The notes below the pieces were generated by a model, which did no database searches, was not told the DNA's origin, and worked only from the letters and a program-made list of their open reading frames with translations. From the NCBI RefSeq assembly GCF_014897705.1, contig NZ_JABUXV010000018.1:26601-90600 (forward strand): 64,000 nt of DNA, in the 5' to 3' direction. Each line of letters starts with the position of its first letter. The first letter of the stretch is position 1. Made by a program: the position numbers and the translations under genes. Shown in pieces: positions 42,193 through 50,394 of this stretch. The DNA is from Brachybacterium sp. FME24 (GTDB taxonomy: Bacteria; Actinomycetota; Actinomycetes; Actinomycetales; Dermabacteraceae).

Positions 42193-43113
42193 TCAGACGT
42201 CGGGCCGCAGTTCGAAGTCCCAGGCGACGACGGCCGACTGCCCGGCCTTGGCCGCGTTGGTGGCATCGGGGACCCAGGGGTGCAGCTCCCAGATGTTCGG
42301 CGGGCCGGGAGTGAGCGGCGCGGCCTCATCGTCCGGCTTGACGACGAGGTCGCCGAGATAGGTCTCGTGGCAGGCCCGCACCACGAAGCCGTGCGGCAGG
42401 GCGGCGCGCAGGTAGTCGCCGAGACCGTGGCTGCGGCCCGTGATATGCCCCGTGCGGCCGTCGGGTGACTGCTTGACCAGGGGGTATCGCGGTGAGCCGA
42501 CGAAGTGGCCGCGGGTGTCGAGCACCAGCAGATGGCCACCGGGCCGCATGACCCGAGCAGCCTCGGCGAGGAACGGCTCCAGGTCACTGAGGTGGGTCAG
42601 CGCCAGACTGCACACGACGTGGTCGACGTCGCCGCTCGGCAGCGGCAGATCGGTGAGGTCGCCTCGCAGGAAGCGAGCGCCGGGTACGGCCTTCCGGGCA
42701 CGCGACAGCATGGCGTCAGAGAAGTCGACGCCGACGACGTCGTGGCCGCGGTCCACCAACTGCTGCGTGACCGCGCCGGTGCCGCAGGCAGCATCGAGCA
42801 CCCGACCCGGCGTCAGGACTTCGAGCATCGGGGCGAGCACGTTGTCACGCATCGGGAAGCAGCCGTTGTCCTCACCGTCGTAGGTCGCCGCCCAACCGTC
42901 GTAGCCGTCGGCGACCGGCAGGGGAGGGACGTCGACCCCCGGCCCGAGCTCGTCGGCACGATCGAGGAGATCGCGCACCTCGGCGATCCGGGCCTCGGTG
43001 AACGCCCGGTCGTACTCGCCGGCGAAGGCCCGCATGAGGGCGACGCCCTCGAGCCCCAGGAGATAGGCCAGGGGGTGCTGGTGGATGGTCTTGTCGGTTC
43101 GCTCGTGGGGCAT
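42193..43113 (-). CDS. Class I SAM-dependent methyltransferase
   Basis: The protein has 306 residues. The SAM motif I is VLDAACGTGAVT (about 105-116), with VGVDFSDAML as motif II and GGHLLVLD near motif III. An N-terminal helical region (KTIHQHPLAYLLGLEGVALMRAF) precedes it, similar to small-molecule methyltransferases. The substrate is unknown. It follows a small membrane-protein gene on the same strand. Confidence 0.9.
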   Translation of the reverse strand: MPHERTDKTIHQHPLAYLLGLEGVALMRAFAGEYDRAFTEARIAEVRDLLDRADELGPGVDVPPLPVADGYDGWAATYDGEDNGCFPMRDNVLAPMLEVLTPGRVLDAACGTGAVTQQLVDRGHDVVGVDFSDAMLSRARKAVPGARFLRGDLTDLPLPSGDVDHVVCSLALTHLSDLEPFLAEAARVMRPGGHLLVLDTRGHFVGSPRYPLVKQSPDGRTGHITGRSHGLGDYLRAALPHGFVVRACHETYLGDLVVKPDDEAAPLTPGPPNIWELHPWVPDATNAAKAGQSAVVAWDFELRPDV

Positions 43114-43170
43114 GGAGCCAGTCTTCGGGGCCGGTCACTCCCTGGCAATCGAGTTTTCGTGTCGGTGTCG

Positions 43171-43551
43171 CTAGGCGGAGGCGCGCTGCATCCGTCGCAG
43201 CGCGATCCCCTGGCTCACCGCGAAGGCGGCGATGTCGATCGCCAGGACCCCGGCCGCGAGCGCGAGGACCGTCGTCCCGGCGAACAGGCCGGTCACGGCG
43301 AGGCCCGCGCTGGCGACGATGTTGGCGATCATCACGAGCCGTGTGCTGGTGCGAAGGGGCTGCGCACGCGATGCCCGCCAGACGTACACGCCCCACAGGG
43401 CGGTGGCGATGCCCGTGCCGACGAGGAGAACGACGGGAAGACCGACGGGGTTCGTCGCGAAGGGTGCGGCAATGCCCACCAGGATGCCCAGAGCGACGCA
43501 GTAGATCGCGTCGAGGCGGAGGCTTGCGCGGGCGAGTCGGTCTCCGGTCAT
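43171..43551 (-). CDS. Small multi-pass membrane protein of unknown function
   Basis: The protein has 126 residues from MTGDRLARASL, with about four hydrophobic segments (LDAIYCVALGILVGIAAPF, VVLLVGTGIATALWGVYVW, LVMIANIVASAGLAVTGLF, VLALAAGVLAIDIAAFAV). The frame is open further upstream (to 43629) without a ribosome site. I recognise no family with confidence; it resembles small four-helix integral membrane proteins of actinobacteria. Confidence 0.6.
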   Translation of the reverse strand: MTGDRLARASLRLDAIYCVALGILVGIAAPFATNPVGLPVVLLVGTGIATALWGVYVWRASRAQPLRTSTRLVMIANIVASAGLAVTGLFAGTTVLALAAGVLAIDIAAFAVSQGIALRRMQRASA

Positions 43552-43642
43552 GAGCCGATTCTGCTCGACCGCGCGCATCGTCGCAATGCTCGTCGAGCGC
43601 GAGCCGCGGCTCGGCCAAGCGGACTGCACCGATGCTCCCGAG

Positions 43643-44710
43643 TCACGTCGAGCTGTCCCGCACGATCAGGCGGTGCGGGACGGTGACGGTGCGGGGTGGC
43701 CCGTCGAACCCGCGGACGCGCTCGGTGAGCATGTGCAGTGAGTCCCGGGCGATCTGCACCGTGTCGGGCCGGATGGAGGTCAGTGGCGGATGGGTGAACT
43801 GGGCATCGGGTATGTCGTCGTAACTGACCACGGCCACATCCTGCGGGACGCGCCGACCGTGGTCGCGCAGACCGGCCAGCACCCCCAGCGCCAGGTCGTC
43901 GTTGCCGCAGACGATTCCGTCGATGTCGTGGTGGGTCTCCACCAGGCGGACCACCGCCTGGTGCCCGTCGGTCCGGTGCCAGGTGTCGACCGGGACGACG
44001 GGTGCGTCCAGCGCGGAGAGTCCGTGCGCCGCGAGCGAGGCTCGGAACCCGTCCAAGCGCAGTTTCATCGACCCATGGGGCTGGCTGGCCTTGGACTCCG
44101 TCAGTGCGCCGACGAAGGCGAGCCGGGTGCGGCCGCTGGCGATGAGGTGGTCGGTGAGCTCGGCGAACGCGAGCCTGTTATCGATTCGCACGTAGTCCGA
44201 CCCGGCGGGAAGGCTCCCGGCCGGGACGTGCTCACCGATGAACACCGTGGGCTGACGGACCTCCGAGAGCTCCGCGATGAACTGCTCGCCGACCAGCAGC
44301 GGGTTGACGATGAACCCGTCACCGAGGCGTTGGTCGAACCCGGTGAGCGCCTTCATCTCCTCCTCGCGACCCGTCGAGTTGTTGCGCAGGACGATCGTCA
44401 GCTCCTGACGGGTCGCTTCGTCCACGAAGTCCTGGGCCAGGCCCGAGAAGTACGAGAACGACAGCGAGGGGAACGAGAGCGTGACGATGTTGCTGGCCCC
44501 GGTGCGCAGCTGCCGGGCGGCATTCCGGGGGATGTAGCCGAGCTCAGCGATCGATTGCTTCACCGTCGTGCGCGTCCGGTCGCTCACGTACTCGTAGTCG
44601 TTGATGACATTGGAGACCGTCTTGAAGGACACCCCCGCGTGCTCCGCGACGTCGCGCAGAGTCGGGGCTCGCTTCCTTGTCGGCCGCTCGGTCGGAGACG
44701 TATCGGTCAT
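43643..44710 (-). CDS. LacI-family transcriptional regulator
   Basis: The protein has 355 residues from MTDTSPTERPTRKR. The LacI helix-turn-helix is TLRDVAEHAGVSFKTVSNVIN (about 17-37), with a hinge helix PRNAARQLRTG. The effector domain has the periplasmic-binding-protein fold (VTLSFPSLSFSYFSGLAQDFV, CGNDDLALGVLAGL). It is divergent from an epoxide hydrolase gene; a 19-bp palindrome in the gap is its likely site. The ligand is probably a sugar or related compound, by family. Confidence 0.93.
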   Translation of the reverse strand: MTDTSPTERPTRKRAPTLRDVAEHAGVSFKTVSNVINDYEYVSDRTRTTVKQSIAELGYIPRNAARQLRTGASNIVTLSFPSLSFSYFSGLAQDFVDEATRQELTIVLRNNSTGREEEMKALTGFDQRLGDGFIVNPLLVGEQFIAELSEVRQPTVFIGEHVPAGSLPAGSDYVRIDNRLAFAELTDHLIASGRTRLAFVGALTESKASQPHGSMKLRLDGFRASLAAHGLSALDAPVVPVDTWHRTDGHQAVVRLVETHHDIDGIVCGNDDLALGVLAGLRDHGRRVPQDVAVVSYDDIPDAQFTHPPLTSIRPDTVQIARDSLHMLTERVRGFDGPPRTVTVPHRLIVRDSST

Positions 44711-44805
44711 GTGTCCATCCTGCCAACACCGGTCGCATCTGTCGCGGGAACCGGGCAGGCGACAAGCTCCTCGAGGTGCTTGCCCGCTGGCGCAATATCG
44801 TGCTA

Positions 44806-44824
44806 GAACCGCCTTAGCCGGTTC
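44806..44824. promoter_or_regulatory. Palindromic operator upstream of the epoxide hydrolase
   Basis: gaaccg-ccttagc-cggttc is a 19-bp near-perfect palindrome (8 of 9 pairs match) in the 158-bp gap between the LacI gene and the hydrolase gene, 45 bp before the latter's ATG. It has the size of a LacI-family site. A weak -10-like ctagaa overlaps its left edge. Confidence 0.6.
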
Positions 44825-44868
44825 AATGGTGATCCTCGCCGGGTCCCCCCCGTCGGCCAGGAGGCCAC

Positions 44869-46044
44869 ATGTCCCGTCCATCCAGCGACGTCCGCGCCGT
44901 CGATTCCCACGCACCTGAGGCCGACCTCGTCGATCTCCGGGCGCGGCTCGCTGCGGCGCGGCTGCCCGAGGCCGAGACGGTCCATCGCGCGTCACCTGAC
45001 CCTCGTCGCTGGGAACAGGGCGTTCCTCTCGCCGACCTGGTCGACCTCGTGGACTACTGGCGCACCGACTACGACTGGCGGGCGTTCGAAGCGCGTCTCG
45101 ACGAGATCGGTCAGTTCCGTACGACGATCGACGGAGTGGGGATCCACTTCCTGCACCGCCGATCCTCGCGCGCAGACGCCACACCGTTGATCGTGACGCA
45201 TGGGTGGCCCGGCAGCATCGCGGAGTTCATCGACGTCGTGGACGAGCTGGCCGACCCGACCGACGCCGACGCGCCCGCCTTCGACGTCGTCGTCCCGTCG
45301 CTGCCGGGCTTCGGCTACAGCGACAGACCGGCCACCACCGGGTGGGGGATCGAAAAGATCGCTGCCGCGTGGGTGGACCTGATGGGACGGCTCGGCTACC
45401 GCAGATTCCTCGCCCACGGCGGCGACTGGGGAGGCAGCATCACCACGGTTCTCGGCGGCAGGTTCCCGGAGCACGTTCTCGGCATCCACACGACGTTCGC
45501 GGAGGCGCCGCCCGGGATGACGACGGACGGGCTGACGGCCGTCGAGAGGAAGCGGACCGAGGAGACCCGCGACTTCTGGCGCCACCATCGGGCGTACGCG
45601 ACGCAGCAGGCAACCCGCCCGCAGACCATCGGCTACTCGCTCGTGGATTCGCCGGTCGGCCTCCTTGCCTGGCTGCTCGACAAGTTCGCCGAGTGGTCGG
45701 ACACTGAAGACAGCCCGTTCGAGACCATCTCCCGGGACAGAATTCTTGACGATGTCACGCTGTACTGGCTGACGCGGACCGGTGCCTCCTCGGCCCGCAT
45801 CTACTACGAGACCCCCAACTCGCTCCACCCCGATCTTCGGGTCGACGTCCCGTCGGCGATCACCATGTATCCCGGCGACATCGAGTCGCGCGTTCCGCGG
45901 GCCTGGGCGCAGGAGCGGTACCGGCAGATCGTTCGCTGGAATGTGCCCGACGCCGGTGGGCACTTCCCGTCGCTCGAGGTGCCCGAGTACTTCGTGAAGG
46001 ACCTGCAGGAGGGAGTCGCGGCCGTGCTGGCTACCGGTCGGTGA
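44869..46044 (+). CDS. Epoxide hydrolase of the EHN type
   Basis: The protein has 391 residues. The N-terminal EHN domain (LVDLRARLAAARLPEAETV, WRTDYDWRAFEARLDEIGQF) precedes an alpha/beta hydrolase core with HGWPGS (oxyanion), nucleophile Asp in HGGDWGGS, and His in GGHFPSLEVPE. Such enzymes open epoxides to diols, as in the juvenile-hormone and microsomal types. The natural substrate is unknown. It is probably repressed by the divergent LacI protein. Confidence 0.92.
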   Translation: MSRPSSDVRAVDSHAPEADLVDLRARLAAARLPEAETVHRASPDPRRWEQGVPLADLVDLVDYWRTDYDWRAFEARLDEIGQFRTTIDGVGIHFLHRRSSRADATPLIVTHGWPGSIAEFIDVVDELADPTDADAPAFDVVVPSLPGFGYSDRPATTGWGIEKIAAAWVDLMGRLGYRRFLAHGGDWGGSITTVLGGRFPEHVLGIHTTFAEAPPGMTTDGLTAVERKRTEETRDFWRHHRAYATQQATRPQTIGYSLVDSPVGLLAWLLDKFAEWSDTEDSPFETISRDRILDDVTLYWLTRTGASSARIYYETPNSLHPDLRVDVPSAITMYPGDIESRVPRAWAQERYRQIVRWNVPDAGGHFPSLEVPEYFVKDLQEGVAAVLATGR

Positions 46045-46081
46045 GGTCAGCGGTCGAGGCCTGCCGCCGGGAGGGCGGCGG

Positions 46082-46657
46082 TCACTGCACTGGGCGGGAG
46101 CTCGTGCGCTGGGCGGCGGTGAAGCGGGCCTTCTTCTCGCGATTCCCGCAGGTGTTCATGTCGCACCATCGGCGGCTGCGACTCTGACTCGTGTCGAAGA
46201 ACGCGGCTCTGCAGGTGGGCGAGGCGCACAGGGCCAGCCTCCCGGGCCGCTCGCCGGCGAGGATGCTGATCGCGTCCGCAGCGATGACGCTGAGGGCATC
46301 CTCGACGCAGGGCGTCGGGCTGAGCTGCCAGAGCCGAGTTCCCTCGGGGGTCAGAATGGCCACGGCTCGCCCGTGGACACTGCGGTCGTTGAGGGTCTGC
46401 ACGGCGGGCGCTGGGGGAGTCTTGCCCTGCGCCGCAGCCGTCGCGGCGGCGTGGATCGCTTCCCGGAGCTGCGTGGCGATATCGAGCTGGGTGCTGGTGC
46501 AGGAGTCCACGGCGATGCCGCTCAGGGCGAGCCAGTCGACACATCGCTGCGGCGTCGGGATCCGCTCGACAGGGTCGCCCTGACGCTCCGTGAGTGTCGC
46601 GGCGAAGCTGGTCGCCAGCACGCTGCCGAGGCGGAAGTCGGGGTGCTCAGCGGGCAT
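46082..46657 (-). CDS. CGNR zinc-finger protein (ABATE domain)
   Basis: The protein has 191 residues. An N-terminal ABATE-like region (FRLGSVLATSFAATLTER) precedes the C-terminal zinc ribbon CASPTCRAAFFDTSQSRSRRWC, then CGNREKKARF, which is the CGNR motif with its four Cys. These proteins are putative transcriptional regulators with stress-linked roles. No partner gene is evident. Confidence 0.88.
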   Translation of the reverse strand: MPAEHPDFRLGSVLATSFAATLTERQGDPVERIPTPQRCVDWLALSGIAVDSCTSTQLDIATQLREAIHAAATAAAQGKTPPAPAVQTLNDRSVHGRAVAILTPEGTRLWQLSPTPCVEDALSVIAADAISILAGERPGRLALCASPTCRAAFFDTSQSRSRRWCDMNTCGNREKKARFTAAQRTSSRPVQ

Positions 46658-46703
46658 GGAACCACTTTAGCCGCGACCGTGTGCCGATGAACGGGCGCGA
46701 CGA

Positions 46704-47537
46704 TCAGCACCCGGCCAGGTGCGCCGCGATCCAGGACGCGACGGCGTCCTCGGTGTGATGGCCGATGGCCGAGGTGGCGATCGCTTTCAGCTCGGGAACA
46801 GCGTTGGAGACCGCATGGGACTCGTCGGCGATCTCGAACATGGGGAGATCGTTGTGGTTGTCCCCGAAGACGATCAGGCGGTCGGAGCCGATCGCGGCCA
46901 CGAGTCTGCGGATGGCGTGCGCCTTCGTCCCTGCCCGATCGTGGAACTCGAGCCAGTCCAGGCCCGGTGTGGCAGGGTCCTCGCTGAGGAAATGGGCGGT
47001 CAGTGCCAGAGGCTTCGCGAGGGCGATCCGCACCTGCAGCAGCTCCGACCGCGGAGCGATGAGGGCCACGTAGACCACACTGTCTCCTCGCAGCGGGTCG
47101 CCCGCAGCGATCGGGCGGAGGCGCCGGTCTCCCGCTCTCGCGCCGACGAACGCCTCGGTGCCGGCGGTCGCCCCCTCGGGGCGCCACCGGATCCAGTCCG
47201 TGCCGTCCTCGACAGTGATCCATACCGGTTCCATCGTGCTGCTTCTGCTGCAGGCGGCGAGGACGCTGTCGACCACCGTCGGGTCGAGGCGGTGGAGATC
47301 GTGCGGCGCTCCGGTGTCCGGGTCCGCTGTGATCGTGCCTCCGTAGGTGATCACGGGCAGGTTCAACCGGAGTCGAGTCGTCGCGCGCCGGGACGAATCG
47401 AAGGAGCGGGCGGTCGCGTAAGTGAACAGTGCGCCCTTCTCGATCGCGCTGTTCAGCTTCTCCGCGCTCGCGGCGCTGACTTCTCCCGCACCGTCGAGCA
47501 GCGTCCGATCGAGGTCCGAGACGTAGAGCGTGCGCAT
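46704..47537 (-). CDS. HAD-superfamily Cof-type phosphatase
   Basis: The protein has 277 residues. It begins MRTLYVSDLDRTLLD (motif DxDxT, about 8-12) with TYATAR (motif II), and VFGDNHNDLPMF (motif IV), and an alpha/beta cap of the C2 type between. It hydrolyses sugar or nucleotide phosphates. Its ATG follows the stop codon of a 39-codon MarR-like frame with no gap (TAGATG), which suggests coupled translation. Confidence 0.9.
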   Translation of the reverse strand: MRTLYVSDLDRTLLDGAGEVSAASAEKLNSAIEKGALFTYATARSFDSSRRATTRLRLNLPVITYGGTITADPDTGAPHDLHRLDPTVVDSVLAACSRSSTMEPVWITVEDGTDWIRWRPEGATAGTEAFVGARAGDRRLRPIAAGDPLRGDSVVYVALIAPRSELLQVRIALAKPLALTAHFLSEDPATPGLDWLEFHDRAGTKAHAIRRLVAAIGSDRLIVFGDNHNDLPMFEIADESHAVSNAVPELKAIATSAIGHHTEDAVASWIAAHLAGC

Positions 47538-47657
47538 CTACTCGTGCTCCGTCACGGAGCGCGTCATGCGCTGCAGGCCCCGGAGCGCACTCGAGGCCTC
47601 TTTCAGCAGGTACCCCAGCGAGGTCTCCAGATCGATGCCGTCGTCGCCCTGACTCAT
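47538..47657 (-). pseudogene. 39-codon MarR-like N-terminal remnant fused ahead of the HAD gene
   Basis: The frame reads MSQGDDGIDLETSLGYLLKE, then ASSALRGLQRMTRSVTEHE and stops. The first 26 residues look like the N-terminal helix of MarR regulators (LGYLLKEASSALR); nothing of the winged helix remains. The stop abuts the HAD ATG. It could be a relic from a deletion between a MarR gene and the HAD gene, or a short coupled leader ORF. No further copy is seen. Confidence 0.5.
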
Positions 47658-47799
47658 GTCGGCAGTCTGACATGCCGTCCTTGCCCGTCACCGGCGAGGG
47701 CTCTGCTGTGGGAGCAGCCCACCGTGCGACATCGCTTTCCAACTGGATGAGCAGCGGGAAGTGGACCGTGGGTGCCCGCGGGCGAATTAGGCCCTCGCC

Positions 47800-48324
47800 A
47801 TGGGCACAGTCTTCGACGCCACCGCGCCCCCCGGTGCGGATGGCCACGTGAACGTGTCGCCCCGCGGGCACGACACCTTCTCCGTCCTGGACTCCCACAG
47901 GGTCGCCTGGGTCGACTTCACCGGCAGAGGCGTCGAGACCATCGTGCACACACGGGAGAACGGTCGCGTCTGCCTCATGTTCACCTCCTTCGACAAGCGG
48001 CCGCGCATCGTTCGCCTGCACGGCACGGGCACGGTGTTCCTCCCCGGTGATGCGGCGTTCGAGGACGTCATCGCACGGCACCCCGAGAACCCGAGCACCC
48101 GAGCAGTGATCACCGTGGACGTGACCCGCATCTGTGACTCCTGCGGCTGGGGCGTTCCGATCATGGAGAAGACGGGTGAGCGCGAACTTCTCCGGCTCCA
48201 GGCCGAGAAGAAGGGCGTGGACGGCATGGCCCAGTACCGTGCCCAGCGGAACGCCCGGAGCATCGACGGCCCGCCCGGATTGCCCCTGGGGGACGCGGAG
48301 TCCCCAGGAGATCTCGCGCGCTGA
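47800..48324 (+). CDS. Pyridoxamine-5'-phosphate-oxidase-like flavoprotein, N-terminally shortened
   Basis: The protein has 174 residues. FMN-binding split-barrel motifs: GHVNVSPRGHDTFSVLDSHRVAWVDF, SFDKRPRIVRLHGTG, and the C-terminal SCGWGVPIME. From memory of the family, about 20 residues are normally found between the first six (MGTVFD) and ATAP; here they are absent, which removes the first helix and strand. The rest of the fold is intact. It could be a functional variant or an early pseudogene. Confidence 0.75.
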   Translation: MGTVFDATAPPGADGHVNVSPRGHDTFSVLDSHRVAWVDFTGRGVETIVHTRENGRVCLMFTSFDKRPRIVRLHGTGTVFLPGDAAFEDVIARHPENPSTRAVITVDVTRICDSCGWGVPIMEKTGERELLRLQAEKKGVDGMAQYRAQRNARSIDGPPGLPLGDAESPGDLAR

Positions 48325-48410
48325 ACGCTTCGTCAGGTGAGCGCAGGCCAAGGCCCCGGCATTCTTTCAAAGCCGCTGCGCGATTGTCCTCGGCGGCCTA
48401 GATTTGCCGC

Positions 48411-48968
48411 ATGGGTCTTCTGACATTCAGCATCAACGTCACCCTGGATGGCTGCGTCGATCACCAGGAGGGCATCGCCGACGACGAGACGCACGCCCAC
48501 TTCACTCGCCTCATGGAAGAGAGCGGCGCCATGCTCTGGGGCCGCACCACCTACGAAATGATGGAGAGCTACTGGCCGGCTGTCGCCCGCGGTGATGTCG
48601 ATGCGCCACCGGCGCTGCGCGAGTGGGCGCTGAAGCTGGAGGCCAAGCCGAAGTACGTGGTGTCGACGACGCGCAGCGACTTCCCGTGGACCAACAGCCA
48701 CCACCTCGTCGGCGACCTGCCCACGGCGGTGCAGGACCTCAAGGATCGGACCCCCGAAGGGGTGCTCGTCGGCAGCGGCACCCTCGCGACAGAGCTGGAC
48801 CGACTGGATCTGGTCGACGACTACAGATTCCTCGTCCATCCCCGGATCGCCGGCCACGGCCCCTCCCTGTACCAGGGCGGACTTCCCCGCACCCGTCGAC
48901 TCGAGCTGATCTCGGCGGAGCCGCTCAGCAACGGCGCGGTCGCCACGCACTATCGGAGGGCTGACTGA
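48411..48968 (+). CDS. Dihydrofolate-reductase-like / RibD C-terminal domain protein
   Basis: The protein has 185 residues. It starts MGLLTFSINVTLDG (the family opening), with GAMLWGRTTYEMMESYWP and LVGSGTLATELDRLDLVDDYRFLVHP. It belongs to the DHFR-like RibD_C group that reduces pyrimidine or pterin compounds with NADPH, but most members are uncharacterised. It stands alone. Confidence 0.9.
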   Translation: MGLLTFSINVTLDGCVDHQEGIADDETHAHFTRLMEESGAMLWGRTTYEMMESYWPAVARGDVDAPPALREWALKLEAKPKYVVSTTRSDFPWTNSHHLVGDLPTAVQDLKDRTPEGVLVGSGTLATELDRLDLVDDYRFLVHPRIAGHGPSLYQGGLPRTRRLELISAEPLSNGAVATHYRRAD

Positions 48969-49005
48969 CCGCCGTCGCGCGACGGCGTGCAGCCATGACT
49001 TGTCG

Positions 49006-49761
49006 TCAGGGTGCCTGCATCCGAGCTCGGAGTACGTCGAACTCACTCCCTGGCGCGTCCGGATCGAAACCGTGGGTGATCAACCAGCGCGCCGCTGTGA
49101 GGCTGCGCAGAGACCACCAGGCACGGATGACCTGCCGGTCAGCACCCTCGCCATAGCCGGCGAGCAGGTCGTCCAGACGGTCCTCCTGCCCGAGCGTCAC
49201 GATGGCCAGGTCGAACATGGCATCGCCGCAGGACGCCTCGGACCAGTCGATGATGCCGACCACGTCGTCATCCTCGACGAACACGTGCAAGGTCTGCAGG
49301 TCTCCGTGGATGAACACCGGCGCCCAGGGCCGGAGCGCGGCCTGCGCGATGTCACGGTTCCGCCGGACGACATCGGCGGGCAGAACTTTGTTGGCGAGCA
49401 GCCACGAGCACTCGCGATCGAGATCCGCCGTCACCTCCTCGAGCGTGGGCCCGGCCCACGGCGGCAACGGAGCCTCGTGGAGCCCCCGGATGGTGGCGCC
49501 TGTTGCCGCCCATGCCGCGGGCGACGCGGGTGACGGCTCGCCGAGAACTCCGAGCGCTCTGCCGGGCACGGTGGCGATCGCGAGGACGGGCGGCTGGCGC
49601 CAGAGCACCGTCGGAGTCGGCACGGGTGCCAGAGCCATGGCCTGCGCCTCGATGTCGGCGTGCGCCGCGTCGCCGTCGACCTTCAGGTACACGTCGCCGA
49701 CACGCAGCGTCGCACGCTCGCTGTGCGCGACGACCACTTCGACCTCGTCCATGCGGGCCAT
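49006..49761 (-). CDS. APH-like phosphotransferase with HGDLxxxH catalytic loop
   Basis: The protein has 251 residues from MARMDEVEV; MDEVEV three codons later is equally likely. The catalytic loop reads FIHGDLQTLHVFV, with His at the place where Asn is usual, and the metal motif is IIDWSEASCGDAMFD. I recall that an actinobacterial subgroup carries this variant. ATP-site YLKVDGD and tail RSLTAARWLITHG are present. The substrate is unknown. It lies behind a Nudix gene on the same strand, with 70 bp between. Confidence 0.82.
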   Translation of the reverse strand: MARMDEVEVVVAHSERATLRVGDVYLKVDGDAAHADIEAQAMALAPVPTPTVLWRQPPVLAIATVPGRALGVLGEPSPASPAAWAATGATIRGLHEAPLPPWAGPTLEEVTADLDRECSWLLANKVLPADVVRRNRDIAQAALRPWAPVFIHGDLQTLHVFVEDDDVVGIIDWSEASCGDAMFDLAIVTLGQEDRLDDLLAGYGEGADRQVIRAWWSLRSLTAARWLITHGFDPDAPGSEFDVLRARMQAP

Positions 49762-49831
49762 CGTGGCAAAATTCGTCGCCGAAGTCGCCGAGTTATTCGT
49801 CGGCACGCCTCGAGGTTCCGCTGACCTGCCC

Positions 49832-50284
49832 CTACCGGGTGGCGTCGGCCAGCACTCGGTCGATCCATCCGTGGCGATCGAGCTCGCCGAGGCCAGCAAG
49901 AGTCACCCACCGCGTGTCGAGCACCTCGTCGTCCTCGAGCGAGAAGGACGACGACGTGAGCGAGCACCGGTATGCGATCGTCACGTACCCGACGTGGTCG
50001 CCATTGGGGTAGACGCTCTCGAGCGCGGCGCCACCGTAGGCGCCGACGATCTCGGCGATCTCGACGTCCACACCCAGTTCTTCGCGCACCTCCCGCAGCA
50101 GAGCAGCCCTCGGTTCCTCTCCCGGCTCGACACCGCCGCCTATCAAGCTCCACCGTCCAGAGTCGCTCTGCCGCACGAGGAGGAAGCGGTCGCCGTCCTG
50201 AACGACCGCCGTCACGCCGGGGAGCAAGAGATAATCGCCCCCGATCCGGTCACGCAGCGATCGGACGTACGCAGAGGCAGGCAT
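49832..50284 (-). CDS. Nudix hydrolase
   Basis: The protein has 150 residues from MPASAYVRSLRDRIGGD; ATG 50305 is the alternative. The Nudix box is complete (GGVEPGEEPRAALLREVREELGV). An extra N-terminal stretch with LLLPGVTAVVQDGDRFLLVRQ is typical of ADP-ribose/NDP-sugar or dinucleotide-hydrolysing members. It is the third Nudix gene and again sits beside a phosphotransferase gene. Confidence 0.9.
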   Translation of the reverse strand: MPASAYVRSLRDRIGGDYLLLPGVTAVVQDGDRFLLVRQSDSGRWSLIGGGVEPGEEPRAALLREVREELGVDVEIAEIVGAYGGAALESVYPNGDHVGYVTIAYRCSLTSSSFSLEDDEVLDTRWVTLAGLGELDRHGWIDRVLADATR

Positions 50285-50394
50285 GTGCCGAAGGTACCTC
50301 GCCACCCGTCCGCTGAGGGATCAACCATCGGACGGCGTCGGGGATCTGGCGGGCCGAATGGAGAACTGGAGACCGACATCCAGGGCGCTCCAGT

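Noticed and set aside
49006..49761. His in place of Asn in the catalytic loop, as a sign of an inactive enzyme
   Set aside because: I recall the same variant in a whole actinobacterial subgroup of phosphotransferases, so it is not evidence of decay.
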